Source: Candidatus Firestoneibacteriota bacterium (GTDB taxonomy: Bacteria > Oederibacteriota > JAAXVQ01 > JAUVAV01). Taken from it: a DNA stretch of 14,819 bases. The notes beneath the pieces are model-generated. The model was not told the DNA's origin. It did no database searches and saw only the letters and a list, made by a program, of their open reading frames with translations. Positions within the stretch are counted from its first letter, which is position 1. Each line of letters opens with the position of its first letter. The position numbers and the translations under genes were made by a program. Shown here piece by piece: positions 7,992 to 13,769 of this stretch. The stretch spans positions 1-14,819 of the forward strand of contig DAOVYW010000035.1 in the NCBI GenBank assembly GCA_030635415.1. The letters run 5' to 3'.

Positions 7992-8185
7992 TTTGCTTAG
8001 GAATTATTTGCCGCGCCTGCTTTGGCAAAATATTTTAGTTTTCGACCCTGGGAATTTACGCCAAGAACCGCATGTTCTGCGGAAGAAGCCGGAAACACAA
8101 TAGCTGGTTAATCTTTTCTCCGAGGTAAGTGCTTGCTCAACCCATATTCATTCAACCCGCGACAAACTGCTCTAACTTCTCCAGC

Positions 8186-8215
8186 ATAATAACAAGTAAT
8201 GTGTTTATCCGTCAA
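8186..8215 (-). promoter_or_regulatory. Predicted sigma-70-type promoter of hppA
   Basis: On the minus strand, TTGACG (8210-8215), an 18-base spacer, then TATTAT (8186-8191). Transcription would begin near 8179 and leave an untranslated leader of about 200 bases before hppA. It separates hppA from the ktr operon, so hppA can be expressed independently. Confidence 0.55.
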
Positions 8216-8280
8216 TATTAAAAACCCGGAAATTTAGCGCCTATATGAAGCACTACTCTATGGGGCAAGTCTATCGTTTG

Positions 8281-8310
8281 TGTAGGGGCGTTTAATTAAA
8301 CACCCCTACA
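8281..8310. repeat. 30-bp near-perfect palindrome
   Basis: TGTAGGGG, then C, then the self-complementary GTTTAATTAAAC, then A, then CCCCTACA. Only the C/A pair is mismatched across the full 30 bases. It lies between the ktrA stop and the hppA promoter. There is no T run on either side, so it is not a typical intrinsic terminator. Arms of the TGTAGGGG...CCCCTACA kind resemble dispersed intergenic palindromes I associate with several bacterial genomes, but this is from memory. Confidence 0.7.
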
Positions 8311-8396
8311 TCTGTGTGGCTGGCAATGAGGTTTAAAAACACCCGGCAAACACATTTATCATACTATTACAATTTTTGCGGAAGTCGGGTCGTTTT

Positions 8397-9209
8397 TTAC
8401 TGCAACCGCTCGAGTTTTTTGAGATCCTCGTCCCGTCCTACGATAACCAGGGTGTCGTCTTTGGAAACCTCATGGTCCGGAGTAACCAGGACATCGTAAT
8501 AAGCCGTTTCGTGCCCCACACCCTCCTTGTCAAGTTCCAGGCGGCGGTGCTTGAGCGCGATTACATTAACATTGAATTTGTTGCGCAGTTCGGTCTCACG
8601 CAGGGTCTTGCCTACAATCGCATCCGGCACCGGCACCTCAACCACCGAGACTCCCTCGGCCAATTGAAAATAGTTCAATACGCTGCGGGTTGTCAACTCT
8701 CCCACCAGATCTATGGCTGCTTCCCTTTCCGGAAACACCACCCGGGTGACGCCCACCTTATCCAGTATCTTGGCGTGCAAAAGATTGGCCGCCTTGGCAA
8801 TGACTTCGGGCACGCCGAGCTCCTTCAGGATCATGACCGATAAAACCGATGCTTCTATACTCTCCCCGATCGAGACAATCGCAGTGTCAACACTGTCCAC
8901 GCCGGCGGCCCGCAAAGCTTTGGCATCCGTGACATCCGCTGTAACTGCATTGCCTACTATTTCGGACATCTCTTCCACTCTCTCGGAATTACTGTCAATC
9001 GCCAGCACCTCCATGCGGGCGCGTATCAGAGCCTCGGCTACATGCTGCCCAAAATTGCCCATTCCCAGAACCGCGAAAGACCGCCGCTTCTTTTTTTCCA
9101 TGCGGGTTGAGAGCGGCCGTACGGTTTTAAGCCAGTCATCAAACTTAAACCAATCCAGATCCTCTTTGGAACCCGCTTTATTATTTTTTTTCTTTTTCAA
9201 CGAACTCAT
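8397..9209 (-). CDS. ktrA: KtrA/TrkA-type regulatory subunit of a K+ channel-transporter
   Basis: Cytosolic RCK-family ring protein that gates the KtrB pore in response to bound nucleotides. Residues about 44-160 are the RCK N-terminal Rossmann domain: AVLGMGNFGQHVAEAL with the GMGNFG loop at 49-54 and Asp72 at the end of the second strand (ribose contact). VVFPEREAAIDLV links to the RCK C-terminal domain (about 185-268, with VPVPDAIVGKTLRE and DDTLVIVGRDED). One RCK-N/RCK-C pair points to the KtrA type rather than the double-length TrkA of enterobacteria. The protein is about 45 residues longer at the N-terminus than typical KtrA (about 220 residues), with a Lys-rich, aromatic extension. The start is well supported: it overlaps the ktrB stop as ATGA (9206-9209) and has AAGGTGAG six bases upstream. 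The later Met37 has no ribosome-binding site. Confidence 0.95.
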   Translation of the reverse strand: MSSLKKKKNNKAGSKEDLDWFKFDDWLKTVRPLSTRMEKKKRRSFAVLGMGNFGQHVAEALIRARMEVLAIDSNSERVEEMSEIVGNAVTADVTDAKALRAAGVDSVDTAIVSIGESIEASVLSVMILKELGVPEVIAKAANLLHAKILDKVGVTRVVFPEREAAIDLVGELTTRSVLNYFQLAEGVSVVEVPVPDAIVGKTLRETELRNKFNVNVIALKHRRLELDKEGVGHETAYYDVLVTPDHEVSKDDTLVIVGRDEDLKKLERLQ

Positions 9210-10573
9210 CCTATACTCACCTTCCCTTCCGGATACTTTAATTGCGGATGATGCGCCTGAAAGGCCGCGGCCAGACCCAGGGTTAAGGGCCCCAATCGCC
9301 CGATAAACATTGCCGCAATGATTACTAATTTGCCGGGCGGGGAAAACAGGGCGGAAAGGCTTAACTTCCCTCCATCGCCCATAGATAGTCCGACTGTTCC
9401 CAGTGCCGAAGTCATCTCAAATAATATACTTCCCAGGCTCCGATTCTCCACCAACTCCAGCAGTAATGTCATTCCGAATAAAAGCACGCCCATTACCGCA
9501 GAAACCATTAAGGCTTTATACAGTGTCTCGTTCAGCAGGCGACGGCGAAACACTATAACATCCGCTCGTCCGCGCAGCAATGCCCAGATAGCCAGCATTA
9601 CGACGGCAAAGGTGGTAGTCTTGATCCCGCCGCCGGTTCCACCGGGCGAGGCCCCGATAAACATCAGTGGAATCAGCAGAGCCAGGGAACGAAAAGGCAG
9701 GCTGCCGGTATCCTGGATATTAAAACCGGCGGTCCGCGCTACGGAGGAGAGAAAAAATGACTCTCCCCAATTCAACTCGGTGGTAAAATAAAACCCGGCC
9801 GCTCCCATCACGGTGAGAGCAATGGTGGTAATCAGCACCAGCTTTGTGTGTACGGAAATTTTTTTTCGCTTTCCCCGTAGAATATCCATGAATTCCTGGA
9901 GCACAAAAAAACCCAGGCCGCCGATAATGGCTAAAAACATGATCGTATATATGGCGGCTCGTTTTCCTCCCACTCCCATCAGGTTGTTGGAGAATAAACA
10001 AAAGCCGGCATTATTAAATCCGGACACCGCATGAAATAGACCTAAAACCATGGCCCGGCCAGGCGCATACTCTCCTCCATAGGCCAGCGTAATCACTGCG
10101 GCTCCGAGCAGTTCGGCGCCTAACGTAAACAACAGAACATTACGCACAAAACGCCCCATGCCCTCGGTCGTATCCAGATTCATAGCTTGTTTGATGGTAT
10201 TCCTATCATTGATCCCGATACGCCTTCCAATCAGGATTGCGGCCGAAGTAGCCAGAATCATGTATCCCAGGCCGCCCAGCTTGACTAACAGGATAATGAT
10301 AACTTGGCCAAAAGGCGTAAAGGCTGTGGCCGTATCCCGGACAATTAGGCCTGTCACGCAGACCGCCGAGGTAGCGGTAAACAAGGCATCTACCAGGCTG
10401 ATGCTCTGGCCGCTGGGTATTGACCAGGGCAGCATGAGCAGCAAGGTTCCGCTGAAAACAATTATTGAAAATGAGAGTACCAGGCGCTGCGAGGGCGTCA
10501 GGCCATGCGGAAGTCCGCCCCGGTCCGGCCAATGGAATTTGAACAGCTTGGCAAACAAATCTTTAATCGCCAT
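9206..10573 (-). CDS. ktrB: KtrB/TrkH-type K+ transporter pore subunit
   Basis: Inner-membrane potassium uptake subunit, usually Na+-dependent in the KtrB branch. Its 455 residues carry the four pore-loop repeats of the TrkH/KtrB superfamily: VCVTGL (71-76), GFNNAGF (185-191), ARTAGFN (279-285) and LGTVGLS (391-397), each with the selectivity-filter glycine. The flexible gating loop GASPGGTGGGIKTTT (308-321) follows the third pore, and the conserved GRLGPLTL segment (425-432) with its Arg is present. Length and the single-RCK partner favour KtrB over the longer TrkH. It overlaps ktrA by four bases and lies 21 bases downstream of the sodium symporter gene, so it is the middle gene of a three-gene transcript. 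A GGAAGG lies 12 bases upstream of the ATG, a rather long spacing. Confidence 0.96.
   Translation of the reverse strand: MAIKDLFAKLFKFHWPDRGGLPHGLTPSQRLVLSFSIIVFSGTLLLMLPWSIPSGQSISLVDALFTATSAVCVTGLIVRDTATAFTPFGQVIIILLVKLGGLGYMILATSAAILIGRRIGINDRNTIKQAMNLDTTEGMGRFVRNVLLFTLGAELLGAAVITLAYGGEYAPGRAMVLGLFHAVSGFNNAGFCLFSNNLMGVGGKRAAIYTIMFLAIIGGLGFFVLQEFMDILRGKRKKISVHTKLVLITTIALTVMGAAGFYFTTELNWGESFFLSSVARTAGFNIQDTGSLPFRSLALLIPLMFIGASPGGTGGGIKTTTFAVVMLAIWALLRGRADVIVFRRRLLNETLYKALMVSAVMGVLLFGMTLLLELVENRSLGSILFEMTSALGTVGLSMGDGGKLSLSALFSPPGKLVIIAAMFIGRLGPLTLGLAAAFQAHHPQLKYPEGKVSIG
9216..9223 (-). promoter_or_regulatory. Ribosome-binding site deciding the ktrA start
   Basis: AAGGTGAG on the minus strand, six bases before the ATG at 9209 and inside the end of ktrB. 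With the ATGA stop-start overlap it fixes the ktrA start and makes the unusual N-terminal extension a translated part of the protein. Confidence 0.7.
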
Positions 10574-10594
10574 AGGATTACTTAACCTTCCGGC

Positions 10595-12139
10595 TCAACG
10601 GAAAAGCTCATCCGATTCCGGCACATGGTCGGCCCGGAGCCGGGAAGGTTCCCAAGGATAAATGGAAAGAACCACGGCAGCCGTTAAAGTAGCGAGCAGC
10701 CAACTGACCCCGATACCCAGCAGCGCCATAGTGGAATAGCCTTCATAGCCTTTGAGCAATTCTCCGGCAAAGGAACGCACCAGCATTACCAACAGGATTA
10801 AAGGTGTCAGGTATTTTATCATATAGTCCCAGCCTTTATTCAGCCGGCGCCTGGTATGCTCATTTATATACTTGCGCAAAACCCCGGCTTTGAGGATATA
10901 ACCCACAAATACGCATTGCAGCAGGCCGGCCAGCACCAGCCCATATTGGTTTAAAAAATGATCCACAATATCCAGCCAATACAATCCCCCGCCGGTCATA
11001 AAAATCATGGACCCCAGATAACCGGTCACGCAGAGCAGGGTGACTATCAGCTTGCGGGAGACTTTGAATTTATCCATCACCGCACTGGTAAAGGCTTCAA
11101 TGATCGAGACCCCGGAAGACAACCCGGCAATGACTAAAGCCGAAAAAAAGAGCACTCCGAAAAGCTCTCTGAAAAAGGGGAGCTTGGAAATAGCTTCCGG
11201 AAAGACTACAAAGGCCAGGGTTGGACCGGCCTTGATTACCTGGTCCACTGGCAGACCTTTGGCCATTGCCAGGTATCCCAGCACGGCAAAAACGGCAAAC
11301 CCCACAATAAAGGAATAAATACAGTTGGTCAAACTGGTTATAATCGCGTTCTGGACCAGATCCACTTTACGCGGCAGATAGCTGGCATAGGCTATCATTA
11401 TCCCAAAGCTGATGGAAAGCGTGAAGAAAATCTGGCCGTAAGCTGCCATCCATACTTTTAAATCAAGCAGCTTTCCCCAGTTCGGCATTAAATAGTATCT
11501 TATGCCCTCCCAGGCCCCGGGCAGCGTCATGCCCCACCCGACCAAAATCAGTGTTGTAAGCAGGAGCAAGGGCATGAAAATCTTGCAAGCCCTTTCGATT
11601 CCACGGTGTACCTCCTGGAAAGTAATAAACCAGGTTACCATCCACATCAGGCCCGTAGCTACCGCAATCAGAGGCCGGACTCCTCCCAACTCCCCCGGCG
11701 AGGCGGTCAACCCCAGAAATTTTTCGAGAAAAAACTCCTGTGTATCCGCTCCCCAGCGCAGGTCTAAAGAAAACACCGCGAAATTGGCGCACCAGCCGAT
11801 TATCACCTGGTAATAGAACATTATCCCGAACATGACAAAAAGCGGCATCCACCACCCCAGCCATTCGGTACGAGGGTTGAGCTTGGCAAAAGCCAGGGGC
11901 GCGGAGGCCTTTTCGCGATGTCCCAGCCCGTATTCCAGGATCAAAAGCGGTATGCCCGCGGTTAAAAGTGCTATCACATAAGGAATTAAAAAAGCTCCGC
12001 CGCCATTAGTATAGGCCATGTACGAAAAACGCCAAATATTACCTAAACCAACAGCCGAACCAATGGCTGCCAGTAAAAATCCAAAGTTCGACGAAAACAT
12101 CCCCCGTTTATGACCGCCAACCGCTGTGCTTCCTCCCAT
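10595..12139 (-). CDS. Neurotransmitter:sodium symporter family transporter
   Basis: Sodium-coupled uptake of a small molecule, most likely an amino acid, with the LeuT fold. There are 514 residues and about 12 hydrophobic segments. TM1 AAIGSAVGLGNIWRFSY (24-40) matches the family signature, including Asn34 (LeuT Asn27, Na+ and substrate) and Arg37. NGGGAFLIPY and LEYGLG (Glu69) follow. TM3 has a Tyr pair (109-110) where LeuT Tyr108 binds the carboxylate. TM6 GQIFFTLSISFG (235-246) and TM8 SSG (341-343, second Na+ site) are intact. TM7 reads NCIYSF (272-277): by my alignment Ser276 matches GAT-1 Ser331/SERT Ser372, where LeuT has Glu290, so chloride dependence is possible. It is the first gene of the operon with ktrB and ktrA. 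AGGAGG at 12151-12156 lies 11 bases before the ATG. Substrate is not predicted. Confidence 0.96.
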   Translation of the reverse strand: MGGSTAVGGHKRGMFSSNFGFLLAAIGSAVGLGNIWRFSYMAYTNGGGAFLIPYVIALLTAGIPLLILEYGLGHREKASAPLAFAKLNPRTEWLGWWMPLFVMFGIMFYYQVIIGWCANFAVFSLDLRWGADTQEFFLEKFLGLTASPGELGGVRPLIAVATGLMWMVTWFITFQEVHRGIERACKIFMPLLLLTTLILVGWGMTLPGAWEGIRYYLMPNWGKLLDLKVWMAAYGQIFFTLSISFGIMIAYASYLPRKVDLVQNAIITSLTNCIYSFIVGFAVFAVLGYLAMAKGLPVDQVIKAGPTLAFVVFPEAISKLPFFRELFGVLFFSALVIAGLSSGVSIIEAFTSAVMDKFKVSRKLIVTLLCVTGYLGSMIFMTGGGLYWLDIVDHFLNQYGLVLAGLLQCVFVGYILKAGVLRKYINEHTRRRLNKGWDYMIKYLTPLILLVMLVRSFAGELLKGYEGYSTMALLGIGVSWLLATLTAAVVLSIYPWEPSRLRADHVPESDELFR

Positions 12140-12150
12140 GCCGGGTAAAA

Positions 12151-12156
12151 CCTCCT
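12151..12156 (-). promoter_or_regulatory. Ribosome-binding site of the symporter gene
   Basis: Perfect AGGAGG on the minus strand, 11 bases before the ATG at 12139. It directly follows the T-rich tail of the leader hairpin, so that hairpin could influence ribosome access or transcript continuation. Confidence 0.75.
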
Positions 12157-12169
12157 AGAAAACAACAAA

Positions 12170-12199
12170 GCAGGCGGTGAAATCTTTCTCACAGCCTGC
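12170..12199 (-). promoter_or_regulatory. Leader hairpin followed by a U-rich tract (possible attenuator)
   Basis: On the minus strand GCAGGC and GCCTGC form the outer stem. After a one-base mismatch, GTGA and TCAC form an inner stem around an eight-base loop. The 3' side continues TTTGTTGTTTTCT and then the AGGAGG site. The predicted transcription start is near 12201, so the hairpin would occupy the very 5' end of the NSS-ktrB-ktrA transcript. It could be a 5' protecting hairpin or a weak attenuator. Confidence 0.5.
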
Positions 12200-12207
12200 A
12201 AGATGAA

Positions 12208-12236
12208 ATAATACCCACTCTTGCAAACCCTGTCAA
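12208..12236 (-). promoter_or_regulatory. Near-consensus sigma-70-type promoter of the NSS-ktrB-ktrA operon
   Basis: On the minus strand, TTGACA (12231-12236, perfect), a 17-base spacer, and TATTAT (12208-12213, one mismatch to TATAAT). The expected start point is near 12201, giving a leader of about 60 bases. This is the strongest promoter match in the window and implies substantial constitutive transcription unless it is repressed or attenuated. Confidence 0.75.
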
Positions 12237-12287
12237 ATGAAAAAACATGCCTGGTGCAGGTAACAGTCGCAACCGTTCCCTGCGGAT

Positions 12288-12302
12288 ATGGGAAAAACCC
12301 AT
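12288..12302. repeat. Small inverted repeat upstream of the TPR lipoprotein promoter
   Basis: ATGGG-AAAAA-CCCAT, then TTTTCTTATT on the plus strand, ending seven bases before the TTGACG of the next promoter. It could be an operator or a minor insulating terminator between the divergent transcripts. The stem is only five bases. Confidence 0.3.
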
Positions 12303-12309
12303 TTTCTTA

Positions 12310-12339
12310 TTGACGCATTGATTTAGGCTTTGATATGCT
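12310..12339 (+). promoter_or_regulatory. Predicted promoter of the TPR lipoprotein gene
   Basis: TTGACG (12310-12315), an 18-base spacer, TATGCT (12334-12339). Transcription would begin near 12346, after the in-frame ATG at 12335. This excludes that ATG as the start and supports 12368. Confidence 0.5.
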
Positions 12340-12355
12340 TTGGTTAACAACTGTT

Positions 12356-12363
12356 AAGGGGGA
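12356..12363 (+). promoter_or_regulatory. Ribosome-binding site deciding the TPR lipoprotein start
   Basis: AAGGGGGA, four bases before the ATG at 12368. The earlier in-frame ATG at 12335 overlaps the predicted -10 box and would put 11 residues in front of a clean lipoprotein signal peptide. Confidence 0.7.
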
Positions 12364-12367
12364 TAAA

Positions 12368-13537
12368 ATGATTAAAACCCGATTAATTTTATTACTGGCC
12401 ATATTCATGACAGTAACCGGTTGCGGGAAATCTCTGCAAGACCAGGTCAGCGACCTCTTTGAAAAAGGGGAAATTCAAGAAGCCGTTGTACTGACCCAAA
12501 CAACCTTACAAGCGGCGGAAAAAAAATACGGTCCGGAACATCCCAAGTTATTGGAGGTACTCAAAATTTCGTCCGCGCTTTTTTCTTCTCTGAATTTGTT
12601 CGCACAAGCTGAGCCCCTTTACCAGCGCATCTTGACCATCCAGGAAAAAACTTGGGGGAAGGAGCATCCGGAGGTGGCGACCGCGCTAAGTAATCTAGCC
12701 GCTGTCTATACCTCCCTGGGACAATATTCCCAGGCCACATCTCTTTACCAGAGCTGCCTGGCCATACGGAAAAAAGTTCTGGGCGCGGAAGATATTGAAG
12801 TAGCTGCCACGCTCAACAACCTGGCCGCGATCTACAATTCCCAGGCACAATACGCCCAAGCCGAGCCCCTTTTCAAGCGCGCCCTGGCTATTTGTGAAAC
12901 AAAATTAAACCCATATCATCCCAAGATAGCCACCACACTTAACAACTTGGCCTCGGTCCATGCTTTGCAGAAGCAATACGCCCAGGCCGAGCCGCTTTAC
13001 CAGCGCGCCTTGGAAATACGCCAAAAAAGCCTTGGCCCGAATGCTCCGGAAGTGGCTTCTTCACTTAATAATCTGGCCGCGCTTTATAATTCCCAGGCAC
13101 AATATGCCAAAGCTGAGCCCCTTTTCAAGCGCGCCCTGAAAATATGCGAAAAAGCTTTTGGCCGGAATCACCTGGATGTAGCGGACGCGCTTAAAAATCT
13201 ATCCGTGTTTTACAGCACGCAACAGCAATATGCCAAGGCGGAGCCGCTCTTGCAGCGCGCTCTGAAAATAAATGAAAATGAATTGGGACCCCAGCATCCC
13301 AATGTAGCGACCGTCCTCCAGGAACTGGCTTATATTTATACTTCTCGGGCGCAATACGCCAAAGCCGAATCGCTTTACCTGCACGCCCTCTCCATAAATG
13401 AAAAAGCACTGGGCCCCCGGCATCCGGAAACGGGAAAAGCATTTGGACATCTTGGGGAATTGTACGGAAAGATGGGTAAAACTGCGGACGCTCAAAAATA
13501 CCGGAAGCGCGCCCAAAACGCCGGTTTCCGGCAATAA
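12368..13537 (+). CDS. Lipoprotein of 42-residue TPR repeats (kinesin-light-chain type)
   Basis: Predicted membrane-anchored protein-interaction scaffold. Its 389 residues start with a signal peptide (MIKTRLILLLAIFM) and lipobox VTGC (Cys19). Then come TPR repeats with an exact 42-residue period, of the TPR_10/TPR_12 class seen in kinesin light chain and many bacterial proteins. The repeat consensus is roughly V-A-x-x-L-N-N-L-A-x-x-Y, then Q-Y-A-x-A-E-P-L-x-x-R-A-L and G-x-x-H-P-x. Clear units start at 12674, 12800, 12926, 13052, 13178 and 13304, with a degenerate one before and a final helix pair (KTADAQKYRKRA) at the C-terminus. No catalytic domain is present. Repeats 3 and 5 share a 24-base identical DNA block, pointing to duplication or gene conversion. 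It is transcribed divergently from the symporter operon across a 228-base region and converges with the small cysteine-rich gene, leaving only 13 bases. Binding partner unknown. Confidence 0.93.
   Translation: MIKTRLILLLAIFMTVTGCGKSLQDQVSDLFEKGEIQEAVVLTQTTLQAAEKKYGPEHPKLLEVLKISSALFSSLNLFAQAEPLYQRILTIQEKTWGKEHPEVATALSNLAAVYTSLGQYSQATSLYQSCLAIRKKVLGAEDIEVAATLNNLAAIYNSQAQYAQAEPLFKRALAICETKLNPYHPKIATTLNNLASVHALQKQYAQAEPLYQRALEIRQKSLGPNAPEVASSLNNLAALYNSQAQYAKAEPLFKRALKICEKAFGRNHLDVADALKNLSVFYSTQQQYAKAEPLLQRALKINENELGPQHPNVATVLQELAYIYTSRAQYAKAESLYLHALSINEKALGPRHPETGKAFGHLGELYGKMGKTADAQKYRKRAQNAGFRQ
13520..13532. terminator. Small GCCGG-TTT-CCGGC hairpin at the convergent gene ends
   Basis: A five-base G/C stem with a three-base loop, lying over the last codons of the TPR gene. 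On the minus strand it is followed by GTTTTG, so it could weakly terminate the transcript of the cysteine-rich gene. The stem is short and the T tract interrupted. Confidence 0.25.
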
Positions 13538-13550
13538 TCCGGCTAAAAAC

Positions 13551-13745
13551 CTAAAGACCTCTGCGGGATTGTAAATACGCCTCCACAGAACGGTCATAGG
13601 TGCGTTCTGTGGCCTCATCAAAATAGCAGGCCGGCAATTCACCCAGCCGGCGGTGGTAGGCTACACATTCACAGCAAATACCCCGGCGGGAGCATGGATA
13701 GGTACAATTGCAGGCTTTCATGTTCTTTTCTTTACGGCATTCCAT
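13551..13745 (-). CDS. Small cysteine-rich protein, DUF6485-like
   Basis: A 64-residue cytosolic-looking protein, MECRKEKNMKACNCTYPC at the start. Cysteines follow in the pattern C-x7-C-x-C-x4-C-x6-C-C-x-C, with one more in PACYF. The ending TERTYDRSVEAYL is typical of the DUF6485 family as I remember it. The clustered cysteines and one His suggest a zinc or iron-sulfur site, but no function is established. The start at 13745 is chosen because AGAGGGA lies five bases upstream. An ATG at 13758-13760 would add five residues but has no ribosome-binding site. It lies 24 bases downstream of the TolB-like gene and is probably co-transcribed with it. Confidence 0.75.
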   Translation of the reverse strand: MECRKEKNMKACNCTYPCSRRGICCECVAYHRRLGELPACYFDEATERTYDRSVEAYLQSRRGL

Positions 13746-13750
13746 ATGCG

Positions 13751-13757
13751 TCCCTCT
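13751..13757 (-). promoter_or_regulatory. Ribosome-binding site deciding the start of the cysteine-rich gene
   Basis: AGAGGGA on the minus strand, five bases before the ATG at 13745 and immediately after the alternative ATG at 13760. Confidence 0.55.
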
Positions 13758-13769
13758 CATTTAAAAAAA

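Larger units (their letters stand above)
7992..8396. other. ktrA-hppA intergenic region and long hppA leader
   Basis: About 400 bases between the ktrA stop and the hppA ribosome-binding site. It contains a 30-bp palindrome (8281-8310), the predicted hppA promoter (8186-8215) and an apparent leader of about 200 bases from about 8179. The leader holds a small CCGCA-TGTTC-TGCGG hairpin (8068-8082). GCTGG near its 5' end could pair with CCAGC about 80 bases downstream. I do not recognise a known riboswitch. No gene is supported here. Confidence 0.45.

Noticed and set aside
8050..8180. Resemblance of the hppA leader to a c-di-AMP (ydaO-type) riboswitch (TTACCTCGG and GGTTGAAT pieces)
   Set aside because: The characteristic GGGGGACC core and closing helix are not present, and the piece order cannot be made to fit by eye. 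A covariance-model search would decide.
13191..13642. Long minus-strand frames opposite the TPR gene
   Set aside because: They are antisense shadows of the 126-base repeat array; codon pattern and promoter support the plus-strand gene.
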